This document shows, piece by piece, positions 19,201-28,875 of a stretch of 64,000 nucleotides of DNA (its first letter is position 1; every line of letters begins with the position of its first letter). Position numbers and translations under genes: made by a program. The notes under the pieces are model-generated. The model made no database searches. It worked only from the letters and a program-made list of their open reading frames with translations, and had not been told where the DNA came from. The stretch is from Roseococcus suduntuyensis (lineage in GTDB: Bacteria > Pseudomonadota > Alphaproteobacteria > Acetobacterales > Acetobacteraceae), in assembly GCF_014196305.1 (NCBI RefSeq), contig NZ_JACIDJ010000002.1:434001-498000 (forward strand), written 5' to 3'.

Positions 19201-19746
19201 ATGAAGATGCATCACGGCGCCGCCGTGCGGGCGATCGGCATCCTGCATGTCCTGCGGGAGTTCGACGCGCGCCTCGCGGGCACCCCCCCGCTCAACCTCG
19301 ACCTCCCGGGGAGCGACATCGATGTCCTGTGCCACGCCCCGGACCCCATCCGCTTCGCCGCCATCCTGTGGCGCGAATGGAGAGACGCCCCAGGCTTCTC
19401 CCTCCACCAGTGGACAGGCGCGGGGCGGCCGGTCGTCGCGCGCTTCCACGCCCATGGGTGGGAGTTCGAGGTGTTCGGGCAGGCCCTCCCCGTGGAGCAG
19501 CAGATGGGCTGGCGACATTTCGCCGTCGAGCGGCGCCTGCTGGCACGCGGCACCCCCGCCCTGCGCGAGGCCGTGATGGCGCGGCGCCGGTCCGGCGCGA
19601 AGACGGAGCCCGCCTTCGCCCAGGTGCTTGGCCTGGAGGGTGATCCTTACGAGACGCTCGCGGCCCTCGCCCTTGCGCCCGATGACACGCTGGATCGCCA
19701 CCTCGCCAGGGCCGGCTACGCGCCGGCGGCCACCCGGTCTTCGTGA
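19201..19746 (+). CDS. DUF4269-like nucleotidyltransferase-fold protein
   Basis: 181-residue cytoplasmic protein. LDLPGSDIDVLC near residues 37-48 has the G-S-D-x-D spacing of nucleotidyltransferase active sites, and the flanking sequence (RAIGILHVLREFDARLAGTPPLNLDLPGSDIDVLCHAPDP, WEFEVFGQALPVEQQMGWRHFAVERRLL, EPAFAQVLGLEGDPYETL) matches the DUF4269 pattern as I recall it. The transferred group and the target are not known. It starts 19 bases after the disulfide reductase gene and may be co-transcribed. Confidence 0.75.
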   Translation: MKMHHGAAVRAIGILHVLREFDARLAGTPPLNLDLPGSDIDVLCHAPDPIRFAAILWREWRDAPGFSLHQWTGAGRPVVARFHAHGWEFEVFGQALPVEQQMGWRHFAVERRLLARGTPALREAVMARRRSGAKTEPAFAQVLGLEGDPYETLAALALAPDDTLDRHLARAGYAPAATRSS

Positions 19747-19918
19747 CGCCCGGCGCCAAATGGCGGCGTCGTGCCTTCGCGGAGGGCTGAAACCCCTTGA
19801 AGCGCGCCCGTGGCGGGACCATTCCTGATGCCGTGGTTCGGGCCCCTCTGGCGCCGATGTCTCCTTCACGGGGGCCGGCGCGATGTCGAACCCTCCGTCA
19901 CGGAATGAGGGAACCGAC

Positions 19919-19969
19919 ATGACACCGAACATCATCGCCCCGCGCCCGCGCGAGGCCGCCCCATGCTGA
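19919..19969 (+). CDS. Possible 16-residue leader peptide coupled to the next gene
   Basis: ATG ACA CCG with GAGGG 8 bases upstream encodes MTPNIIAPRPREAAPC and stops at TGA 19967-19969, overlapping the ATG (19963) of the following 98-residue gene. The ribosome-binding site here is better than that of the downstream gene, which has none of its own, so translational coupling is plausible. It is too short for a codon-bias argument. Confidence 0.3.
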   Translation: MTPNIIAPRPREAAPC

Positions 19970-20259
19970 ACGACCTGCTGGCCTTCCTGCTCAGCACCTT
20001 CCTCATTGCGCCGCTGCAATCGGAATTCGCCTCGCGCCTCCAGGACGCGCCGCGCCAGGTGGTGAGCGACGTCACGGCCTGCGTCACCCAGGCCACACCT
20101 GCCCTGCTGGCACGCGCCGCGCAGGACCCCTGGTGGGCCATCAGCACCGGCATCGGCGTCTGGATCGGCCGCCTGCCGGCCGAGGCCACCCTGCGCGAGG
20201 CGGCATCCAGCTGCGGCCCGGCGCTGAACGCGGCCCGGCCCTTCCTGAACCGGAGCTGA
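19963..20259 (+). CDS. Hypothetical protein, 98 residues, one N-terminal hydrophobic segment
   Basis: I do not recognise a family. MLNDLLAFLLSTFLIAPLQSEF could be an uncleaved signal or membrane anchor; the remainder (RLQDAPRQVVSDVTACVTQATPALLARAAQDPWWAISTGIGVWIGRLPAEATLREAASSC) is amphipathic with two Cys residues and a WW-containing segment. GC bias and codon use agree with coding on this strand. It is convergent with the GNAT gene that ends at 20260; its upstream neighbour is a 216-base gap without other genes except a possible 16-residue leader. Confidence 0.65.
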   Translation: MLNDLLAFLLSTFLIAPLQSEFASRLQDAPRQVVSDVTACVTQATPALLARAAQDPWWAISTGIGVWIGRLPAEATLREAASSCGPALNAARPFLNRS

Positions 20260-20829
20260 TCAGCCCCGCACCCGCTCCGGAATGGGCAGGCCCAAGCGGT
20301 CGGGGATGGGCCATTCCTCGCGCAGCGTCCGCAGCACCCGGAAGCCCGCCTTCACATAGTTGGGCAGGGCGCGCGGATGGTCCGCCGTGCAGGTGTTGAC
20401 CGTCAGCGCGCTGCAACCCTCCGCCCAGGCGGTGCGGATGGCATGGTGCAGGAAGGCAATGCCCACCCCGCGCCCGATCGCCGCCGGCATCAGCCCGAAA
20501 TAGGCGAGGTTGATGTGCGGCCAGTTGCGCCGGTCCAGCTCGTAGAAGCCAAGCTCCTCGCCGCGGTCATGCAGCAGGTGGACGCTGATGGCGCGGTCCC
20601 CCAGCACCGCGTCCAGCTCGGCATCGGAGAGCGTGCGGCGCAGCCACCACAGATAGTCATGGCCCACGCCGTCATAGAGGCGGCGATACTGCGCCACCTC
20701 GCAGCGCGGCCGCAGCCTTTCGACGGCCAGCGAAGCCGGCAGGGCGGGGCCGGGCTCCGCGGGCGCGCGGTCCATTCGCAGGAAGGTGACATCCACCGTG
20801 ACCTGGGTGGATGGCTCCGTCGTCCACAT
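20260..20829 (-). CDS. GNAT family N-acetyltransferase
   Basis: 189-residue protein with the acetyl-CoA fold: [54 protein letters not shown] contains the IGRGVG pyrophosphate loop, followed by [23 protein letters not shown], the usual N-x-x-A-x-x-x-Y-x-x-x-GF end. The N-terminal 60 residues are less conserved. It follows rpoD by 10 bases on the same strand and may be read through from it. Substrate unknown. Confidence 0.85.
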   Translation of the reverse strand: MWTTEPSTQVTVDVTFLRMDRAPAEPGPALPASLAVERLRPRCEVAQYRRLYDGVGHDYLWWLRRTLSDAELDAVLGDRAISVHLLHDRGEELGFYELDRRNWPHINLAYFGLMPAAIGRGVGIAFLHHAIRTAWAEGCSALTVNTCTADHPRALPNYVKAGFRVLRTLREEWPIPDRLGLPIPERVRG

Positions 20830-20839
20830 CGCGCGCTCG

Positions 20840-22747
<1,908 letters not shown>

Positions 22748-22799
22748 GCCTCACTCCATGCTTGCGGGGGAAAAAACCCCCTACCCTATGCCACCGCCC

Positions 22800-24581
22800 T
22801 CAGGCGGGGGAGAATTCATCCTCGACCTCACCCCGGCGCAGCGCATCCAGCGCGGCGCGGAGACGGATCAACCGCGCCTGTGCGGCCGGGTCGTTCGACC
22901 CCGCGAAGGCGGCCTCCGCCGCCCGCGCATCCTCCGCCAGCTCCGCCTCGCCGCGGAGAAAGCCGAATATCTGCCAGAAGGCGTCCAGCGCCTCCTTCGG
23001 TTGGGCCCCGGAACGGGCTTCCATGGGCAGCCCCGCGGGGCGGAGCACCCAGGCGCTGGCGGCCGAGACGGGACTCTTTTCGAGGTGGGCGATCAACTCC
23101 ACGGAGTCAAGGCGTTCGGCCCGGGGAATCCAGGCAAGGAGGGCATCCCTGACCTGCTTGGCCGGCCCCTCGGGCAGATCGAGCAGTGCCAGCGGCTCCT
23201 CAACCTCGCGTAGCAGGTCCGGATGGTGGAGGCATATCGCCAGCAGCAGCCGCGCCCGCTGCGCCTGGATGGCCGTCGCATCGGGCACCGGGCGGGGGTG
23301 GCGCGGGGCCGCGCGCGCGCCGGGCCGGCGGGATTGCGCGAAGAAGCGGTTGAACAGCGCCCCCCGGAATTCGGCGGCCAAGGCCTTGTCCGGAATGGCG
23401 GCCGCGGCGGCGGCGAGGCGGTTGCGGATGGCGGCGCGCGCCTCCGGCCCCTCGGGCAGCTTCGCCCCCGCGATCAAGCCGAACAGGGCGTCGGCCAGGG
23501 GCTGGGCCTTGTCCAGCAGGGATTGCATGCCCTGCGCGCCGGATTTTCGGATCAGCGTGTCCGGGTCATCGCCCGCCGGCAGGGTGGCGAAGCGCAGCGT
23601 GCGCTCCGGCGTCAGCAGGGGCAGCGCCACCTCGGCCGCGCGGCCGGCGGCGCGGCTGCCGGCGGCGTCCCCGTCGAAGCAGAGCACGGGCTCGGGGCTG
23701 ACGCGCCACAGGGCTTCCAGCTGTTCGGGCGTCAGCGCGGTGCCGAGTGGCGCCACCGCACCCGTGAAGCCCGCCTGGTGCAGCGCGATCACGTCCATAT
23801 AGCCCTCGGCCACGATCAGGGTGGCACCGCGGAACACGCCCTCCCGCGCCAGGTCCAGGCCGTAGAGGTTGCGGCGCTTGGAAAACAGCGCCGTCTCGGG
23901 CCCGTTCACATATTTGGGCTGGCCCTCCCCCAGCATGCGGCCACCGAAGCTGATGGTGCGGCCGCGCCGGTCGCGGATGGGGAACATGACGCGGTTGAAG
24001 AAGAGGTCACTGGCGCCGCCCTCCTCGCGCGGCTGCATCAGCCCGGCCTCGATGAGCTGCGCGGGCGTGATGCCCAGCTCCCGCAATTCCGCCGCCAGCA
24101 CCCCGCGCCCCCCGCCCGACCAGCCCAGGCCGAAGCGGGCGATGGTCTCGTCGGTCAGGCCGCGCTTTCGCAGATAGGCCAGGCCGTCCGCGCCCTCGGC
24201 GCTGCGCAGGCGCCGGCGATAGGCGGCCTCGGCCGCTTCCAGCACGCCGTGCAGGTCGCGCGCCCGGGCCTCGCGCGCCGCGGCCTCGGGGGTGGCCTTG
24301 GGGACATCGAGGCCGGCCTCGCCCGAGAGGCGTTCCACCGCCTCCATGAAGCCCATTCCCTCGGCCCGCATGACATAGGCGAAGGCATCGCCATGCGCCC
24401 CGCAGCCGAAGCAATGGAAACTGTCCTCATAGACATAGAAGGACGGGGATTTTTCGTTATGAAAGGGGCACAGGCCCTTCCAGTTGCGGCCCGACTTGGA
24501 CAGCCGCACCCGCCGCCCCACCAGCGAGGGCATGGGGGTGCGGGCACGGAGTTCGTCCAGGAAGGAGGGCGGGAGGGCCAT
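22800..24581 (-). CDS. dnaG: DNA primase DnaG
   Basis: Synthesises RNA primers at the replication fork. The 593-residue protein has the CHC2 zinc-binding domain (C38, H41, C57, C60 in CPFHNEKSPSF and CFGCGAHGD), the primase core with TOPRIM motifs (VAEGYMDVIALHQAG; CFDGDAAGSRAA), and a C-terminal helicase-interaction region that is short and divergent, as usual in alphaproteobacteria. ATG 24581 gives the typical start MALPPSFLDELRARTPMPSLVGRRV. The rpsU-dnaG-rpoD type order is kept only for dnaG-rpoD; a YiiX-like gene stands upstream instead. Confidence 0.97.
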   Translation of the reverse strand: MALPPSFLDELRARTPMPSLVGRRVRLSKSGRNWKGLCPFHNEKSPSFYVYEDSFHCFGCGAHGDAFAYVMRAEGMGFMEAVERLSGEAGLDVPKATPEAAAREARARDLHGVLEAAEAAYRRRLRSAEGADGLAYLRKRGLTDETIARFGLGWSGGGRGVLAAELRELGITPAQLIEAGLMQPREEGGASDLFFNRVMFPIRDRRGRTISFGGRMLGEGQPKYVNGPETALFSKRRNLYGLDLAREGVFRGATLIVAEGYMDVIALHQAGFTGAVAPLGTALTPEQLEALWRVSPEPVLCFDGDAAGSRAAGRAAEVALPLLTPERTLRFATLPAGDDPDTLIRKSGAQGMQSLLDKAQPLADALFGLIAGAKLPEGPEARAAIRNRLAAAAAAIPDKALAAEFRGALFNRFFAQSRRPGARAAPRHPRPVPDATAIQAQRARLLLAICLHHPDLLREVEEPLALLDLPEGPAKQVRDALLAWIPRAERLDSVELIAHLEKSPVSAASAWVLRPAGLPMEARSGAQPKEALDAFWQIFGFLRGEAELAEDARAAEAAFAGSNDPAAQARLIRLRAALDALRRGEVEDEFSPA

Positions 24582-24641
24582 GGGTCGCGCACACTAGCCG
24601 AGCCGCATCGCCGCCGCATCGGCCCGGGGCGCACCCCTGCC

Positions 24642-25337
24642 TCACGAATATTCAGCCGGGTCCATCATGCCCACGAGATCAAGCGTGATGTGCCGGCTGG
24701 AGAGAAGGGACGCGGGCCGCTGGCGCGCGGCGGTCACGGCCAGGGCCCAGAGATCCTGCGCCCTCGCCACGGACTTCATGGTCGCGGGGTCCGCGCAAAG
24801 GGCGATATCGCCGGGCGACATGTTGTGCGGGTCATCGGGGCTGAGCGGCAGGCCGACGGAAGCCCAGGCCGCGGCGCAGAAGGAGCTGCACACGAGCATT
24901 CCTTGCACGTCCTCCTGCCGGAGGCCCGAATTGAGCCGGTTGAGCCCCATCCAGACCGAGAGGACATACTGCGGATCCACGGCTCGAAACCCATGCACCA
25001 TCTTTCGCGCATTGATGAGCACCTGTGGCCGGTTGTGGCCATTGGAGCCGCGCCGGCGAAAGACATGCGCCACCGCCGGCACATCCCGTCCTCCATCCGT
25101 CAATGAATCGCGGAGGGATTTCTCCTTCATCGTCTTGCGGAACTCGATGATCCGGCCGGGCTCGGCAACCAGGATCGCGTGGGAGTAGGCCGACACCGTC
25201 GCAACATTGATGAAGTTGTTCTCGACGACGGGGATCAGTGCCGTTGTGACCGACGTCGTCGGGCCGAGCCGGGTGCGCATGGAAGTCAGGATGATGTCGC
25301 CGCGGTAGAGATCGGGCGCGCGCAAATGCCTGGCCAT
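24642..25337 (-). CDS. YiiX/NlpC-P60-like permuted papain-fold hydrolase
   Basis: 231 residues with the layout of permuted papain-like hydrolases: YRGDIILTS near the start, the catalytic His in AYSHAILVAEPGRIIEF (H53), and the nucleophile candidate in MLVCSSFCAAAWASVGLPLSP (C150, or less likely C154), then MSPGDIALC. Known relatives cleave amide or ester bonds in peptidoglycan peptides or lipids. No signal peptide is seen, so the site of action is unclear. Base composition looks less GC-rich than its neighbours, so it may be a later arrival between the VWA gene and dnaG. The assignment rests on motif order only. Confidence 0.65.
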   Translation of the reverse strand: MARHLRAPDLYRGDIILTSMRTRLGPTTSVTTALIPVVENNFINVATVSAYSHAILVAEPGRIIEFRKTMKEKSLRDSLTDGGRDVPAVAHVFRRRGSNGHNRPQVLINARKMVHGFRAVDPQYVLSVWMGLNRLNSGLRQEDVQGMLVCSSFCAAAWASVGLPLSPDDPHNMSPGDIALCADPATMKSVARAQDLWALAVTAARQRPASLLSSRHITLDLVGMMDPAEYS

Positions 25338-25419
25338 GGGTTGGCCTCCCTCTGCTGTCGTGGCTGGCTGGAGCGGCGGGAGGCGGCGTCTTCGCCAGCC
25401 CGCCCGCCCGGCTCGGGAT

Positions 25420-27453
25420 CTAGGGGCGCGGCCCGTGCAGCGCCTCCTTCAGCGGGTCGAGATCCGGCAAGGGCAGGTCCGCGGGCCACAGCGCCGCGCG
25501 GAAGCCCCGCCTCCCGGCCGAAAGCGAGCCGGCGAAGCCCACGCCATAGGGCCGCATGCTGACCCTGAACTGCCCCGGCACTCCCTCGCAGGGGCAGATG
25601 TTGAAGCGCAGAAGCCCATGGGAATCCTGGCTCGGCTCGCCCAGCGGGCCGGTCGTGCCGGCCAACTGCGTCCCGCCCAGCGCCGGCAGCAGCTCGAAGC
25701 GGCCCGTGATCGGCCCGTCCATTCCTTCTCGCCGCATCTGGACATCCAGCATCGGGATCGGCGGCGTCGGGTTGGTGTGCGGCGGGATCATGAAGAGGCG
25801 CCACTGGCCGTTCAGCGGCGATTCATGCCGCACCTCCTCCGGCACCGGCACCATTTGCACCGTGAAGACATTCTCCTGCCCGGGCAGGATTTCGACATCG
25901 GCGGTGAACTCCACCTCGCCGGGGGCGATGGCCGTCACGCGGTAGCGGCCGGGGGCGAAGCGGCCCTCGCCCACCACGCTGGCCTCCTGCGGCGCCCAGG
26001 CCTCGGGCGGCAGGTCGGGGTCGAGCGGCACGGCCGACCAGGTGACGGGGCCGGGCGGCACGCCATCCGGCAGGCGGAAGCGGGCCTCCACCTCGGGCAG
26101 GTTGTCCTGCTCGGGGGCGGCGCGGGTGGCGGCGGCCGCCTGCGCGGCGAGGGCCGCCACATTGGTCGTGTCGGCATCCTCGAAGGGCACGCCCACGCCG
26201 AAGCGGCGGGCGAACATCACCTCGGTGCGGCTGGCATTCAGGTAGCGCACCTCATACTCGCCCGGCTCGGTAGGGACGCGCAGCCTGGCCCGCCCACGGG
26301 TGGACAGGGCGAAGTTCCAGTTCGGGCCGTATTGGGCCGGCGGATCACCCGGGCGGGCGATGACGATCCGCTCACTGGCCTGGTCGGGACCACGATAGAC
26401 GAAGACGAAGCTGCTGCCCGGCGCCACGGAGCCCACCGGATCGAACCCCATGCTGGGCGCCACCACCTCCACCGCCTGGCGGGCGATGATGACGCCGTGA
26501 GCGCCGCGGATGATGAGGTCATACTCACCCGGCTGCTCCGGCGCCCGACGGCGGGCGGGGTTGTTCGGTCGCGCCGAAGTGCCGCCGATCACGTTGAAGC
26601 CGGCGCTCGATGGCGCGCGATCGGCACCGCGCTGCACGAAGCCCATATAGTCCACATTGCGCGCCTCGCCCCGCCAGCGGATGCTGTAGGTGAAGCCGGC
26701 CTCGGCGCGGGCATCGAGGTCGAAGGCCGCCTCGCGCTCCGGCGGGGGCGGTGTCGGTGCCACGACGGGGGGCGCCACGGCGGGGGGCGGCACGGCGGCG
26801 CTCACCTCGCGCAGCGCCTCGGCCAGCTCCGCGCCGGAATTGGTCTCGAACAGCCGCCCGCCGGTCTGCTCCGTGATGCAGGAGAGCGCCTGCACCTCCG
26901 TCCGGCTCAACCCGAAGCCCACGACATGGGCGCGGATGTTGATGCCCTCGGCGGCGAATTCGGCGGCCAGGGCGCAGGGGTCGCCCTGGCAGGTCTCAAG
27001 CCCGTCGGTGACCAGGATGATGTCGGCGCTTTCCGCCGTGGCCGGGATTTGCGCGCGGGCCTGGCGCAGGCTGTCGGTCAGCGGCGTCATGCCGCGCGGC
27101 GTCAGGGCGCGCAGCCGTTGCGCCAGCGTGCCGCCTGCGGCGCGGCCCATGGGCGCGATCACCTCGATGTCGCGGCAATCTCCACGCCGGTTGTGCCCAT
27201 AGGCGATGACGGCGAGCGGCACCGACTGGTCACGCCGGGTGAAATAGTCGCCCACCACATCGCGCGCCACCTCGATGCGGGTGCGGTTGCCCTCGACCCG
27301 GTTCCACATCGAGCCGGAGGCGTCGAAGACCAGCACGCCCACGCGCTCGGCCATGGCCGCGGGAGAAGCACCGAGCGCCATGGCGGCGCCGAGGAACAGG
27401 GCATGGGGTTTCAAGCGACACGCTCCGTAAGAGGGGGCCAGCAGAGGGGCCAT
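25420..27453 (-). CDS. Secreted von Willebrand factor A domain protein
   Basis: 677-residue exported protein. A signal peptide (LKPHALFLGAAMALGASPAAMA) leads into a VWA domain whose metal site is complete: DASGSMW with D44, S46 and S48, Thr in RGMTPLTDSLRQA, and Asp in ILVTDGLETCQGDPCALA. After a Pro-rich hinge near residue 235 come about 430 residues of predicted beta domains without family that I recognise (EPGEYEVRYLNASRTEVMFARRFGVGV; GRYRVTAIAPGEVEFTADVEIL). ATG 27453 is chosen because it places the signal peptide at the start; the frame continues upstream without support. It diverges from a LuxR-type regulator 60 bases away. Confidence 0.8.
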   Translation of the reverse strand: MAPLLAPSYGACRLKPHALFLGAAMALGASPAAMAERVGVLVFDASGSMWNRVEGNRTRIEVARDVVGDYFTRRDQSVPLAVIAYGHNRRGDCRDIEVIAPMGRAAGGTLAQRLRALTPRGMTPLTDSLRQARAQIPATAESADIILVTDGLETCQGDPCALAAEFAAEGINIRAHVVGFGLSRTEVQALSCITEQTGGRLFETNSGAELAEALREVSAAVPPPAVAPPVVAPTPPPPEREAAFDLDARAEAGFTYSIRWRGEARNVDYMGFVQRGADRAPSSAGFNVIGGTSARPNNPARRRAPEQPGEYDLIIRGAHGVIIARQAVEVVAPSMGFDPVGSVAPGSSFVFVYRGPDQASERIVIARPGDPPAQYGPNWNFALSTRGRARLRVPTEPGEYEVRYLNASRTEVMFARRFGVGVPFEDADTTNVAALAAQAAAATRAAPEQDNLPEVEARFRLPDGVPPGPVTWSAVPLDPDLPPEAWAPQEASVVGEGRFAPGRYRVTAIAPGEVEFTADVEILPGQENVFTVQMVPVPEEVRHESPLNGQWRLFMIPPHTNPTPPIPMLDVQMRREGMDGPITGRFELLPALGGTQLAGTTGPLGEPSQDSHGLLRFNICPCEGVPGQFRVSMRPYGVGFAGSLSAGRRGFRAALWPADLPLPDLDPLKEALHGPRP

Positions 27454-27485
27454 CGCTCGTCGCACCCCGATTGCAGGGTGACAAT

Positions 27486-27501
27486 CTATGGAAAACCGTA
27501 G
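27486..27501. promoter_or_regulatory. Candidate operator dyad between VWA gene and luxR-type gene
   Basis: CTATGG-aaaa-CCGTAG is a 6-bp inverted repeat with one mismatch, inside ACAAT...TTGT flanks, centred in the 60-base divergent gap. LuxR-type regulators bind about 20-bp dyads in such positions; this assignment is by position only. Confidence 0.4.
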
Positions 27502-27513
27502 TCTTGTTCTGGA

Positions 27514-28218
27514 ATGCTTGATCTTGCCCATCTTCTGGAAGTGCTGGCGCCGGCGGATGCGGACACGTCCTGGATGCGCTTCAGCGAATACATGGCGCAT
27601 TTTGGAGTGGATCGTCTCATTCTTTACGATGTGCGGGGCGCATCACCGAAGATCAGGACGAACATGGGCCATGACTGGGTGGCGCACTACATGGCGCAGG
27701 GCTATGCGCGCATTGATCCGTTCTACGAGCATTGCATGACGCCCGGCCGCTCCATGCCGACCGGGGCGGCGCATCTGGCGGCATTGCGCCACCTCGACCC
27801 CAGGCAGCAGCGGCTGATCGAGGAGGCGGGGGAGGCCGGCTTCCATTCGGGCTTCTCCCTCATGCTGCCGGGGCAGCCGGGCGTGGCGTGGAACATCGGC
27901 TCCGGCCTGCAACCGGAGGCCTTGGCGCGGCTGCGCCTCGCCCTGGGCGAAAGCCTGCCGCTGGCGCTGCGCCTGCTGCAGATGCGCCTGGATGCCCCGC
28001 CGCCCCTCACGGCACGGGAGGCGGAGGTCCTGGAGTGGCTGGCAGAGGGGCTGCGCACGAAGGAGATCGCGCACCGGATGGCCATCACCCCCGTGACGGT
28101 GGAGCTGCACCTGCGGTCGGCCCGCACCAAGCTGGGGGCCCGCACACGGGACCAGGCGCTGTTGCAGGCGGTGCTGCGGGGGATGGTGCGGCCCTATGGG
28201 AGGCCAGGGCGCGGGTAG
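27514..28218 (+). CDS. LuxR-family regulator with autoinducer-binding domain (LuxR solo)
   Basis: 234 residues in two parts. The N-terminal domain carries the acyl-homoserine-lactone pocket pattern: W55, Y59, D68-P69-F70 in WVAHYMAQGYARIDPFYEHC. The C-terminal domain is a GerE-type helix-turn-helix (LTAREAEVLEWLAEGLRTKEIAHRMAITPVTVELHLRSARTKLGARTRDQAL). No luxI-type synthase is present in this window, so it behaves as a solo here. It is divergent from the VWA gene and 72 bases upstream of a GbsR-type regulator gene on the same strand. Which signal it senses is unknown. Confidence 0.9.
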   Translation: MLDLAHLLEVLAPADADTSWMRFSEYMAHFGVDRLILYDVRGASPKIRTNMGHDWVAHYMAQGYARIDPFYEHCMTPGRSMPTGAAHLAALRHLDPRQQRLIEEAGEAGFHSGFSLMLPGQPGVAWNIGSGLQPEALARLRLALGESLPLALRLLQMRLDAPPPLTAREAEVLEWLAEGLRTKEIAHRMAITPVTVELHLRSARTKLGARTRDQALLQAVLRGMVRPYGRPGRG

Positions 28219-28246
28219 ACCCGCGGGGCCGGCAAAAATCCTAACC

Positions 28247-28283
28247 TGACACGCTTGTCATTTCAGAAATTCCTGAACATATC
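28247..28283 (+). promoter_or_regulatory. Candidate promoter with two operator dyads upstream of the GbsR-cydAB unit
   Basis: TGACA-cgct-TGTCA (28247-28260) and TTCAG-aaattc-CTGAA (28262-28277) are two perfect 5-bp-arm dyads side by side. TTGTCA (28255-28260) and CATATC (28278-28283) are 17 bases apart and could be -35 and -10. A start about 7 bases further would nearly coincide with the ATG at 28291, giving a leaderless message. Confidence 0.45.
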
Positions 28284-28290
28284 GTCCTCC

Positions 28291-28869
28291 ATGGACCTGC
28301 CCCCCTCCACCGCCGCCTTCGTCCTCCACTTCGGCGAGATGGGCTCGCGCTGGGGCATCAACCGCACGGTGGGGCAGATCTATGCCCTGCTGTTCCTGTC
28401 CGACCGGCCGTTGCCGGCGGATGAGATCGCGCAATCGCTCGGCTTCTCCCGCTCCAACGTCTCCATGGGGCTGAAGGAGCTGGAGAACTGGCGCCTCATC
28501 AAGCTGCAGCACCTGCCCGGCGACCGGCGCGAGCATTTCACGACGCCCGACGACGTCTGGGCCATCGTCCGCACGCTGGCCGAGGAGCGCCGCAAGCGCG
28601 AGGTGGACCCCACGCTGACCCTGCTGCGCGACACGCTGATGCAGACGCCCCGCAGCGACGCCGAGCGCCACGCGCACAAGCGCATGGAGAGCCTGCACGA
28701 GGTCATCTCCCTGCTCACCGGCTGGATGGATGACGTGCAGAAGCTGCCCGACGAACGGCTGGTGGCGCTGCTCAAGCTCGGCGGGCGCGTGGCCCGCGTG
28801 CTGGAGGCCACCGACCGCTTCCACGAAATCGTGACCCGCAAGCCCCGCCGGAAGGCACAGGAAGGCTGA
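28291..28869 (+). CDS. GbsR/MarR-family transcriptional regulator
   Basis: 192-residue winged-helix regulator: VGQIYALLFLSDRPLPADEIAQSLGFSRSNVSMGLKELENWRLIKLQHLPGDRREHFTTPDDVW is the GbsR-type DNA-binding domain; the C-terminal half is helical and likely dimerises (RHAHKRMESLHEVISLLTGWMDDVQKLPDERLVALLKLG). ATG 28291 is preferred over an in-frame TTG at 28255 because the latter lies inside the presumed promoter. cydA starts 6 bases after its stop, so it is co-transcribed with the oxidase genes and probably controls them; the effector is unknown. Confidence 0.88.
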   Translation: MDLPPSTAAFVLHFGEMGSRWGINRTVGQIYALLFLSDRPLPADEIAQSLGFSRSNVSMGLKELENWRLIKLQHLPGDRREHFTTPDDVWAIVRTLAEERRKREVDPTLTLLRDTLMQTPRSDAERHAHKRMESLHEVISLLTGWMDDVQKLPDERLVALLKLGGRVARVLEATDRFHEIVTRKPRRKAQEG

Positions 28870-28875
28870 CCCGCC

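Noticed and set aside
22750-22790. GGGGG-AAAAAA-CCCCC upstream of rpoD as terminator
   Set aside because: A 5-bp stem with an all-A/T loop but no T-run after it; dnaG and rpoD are usually co-transcribed.
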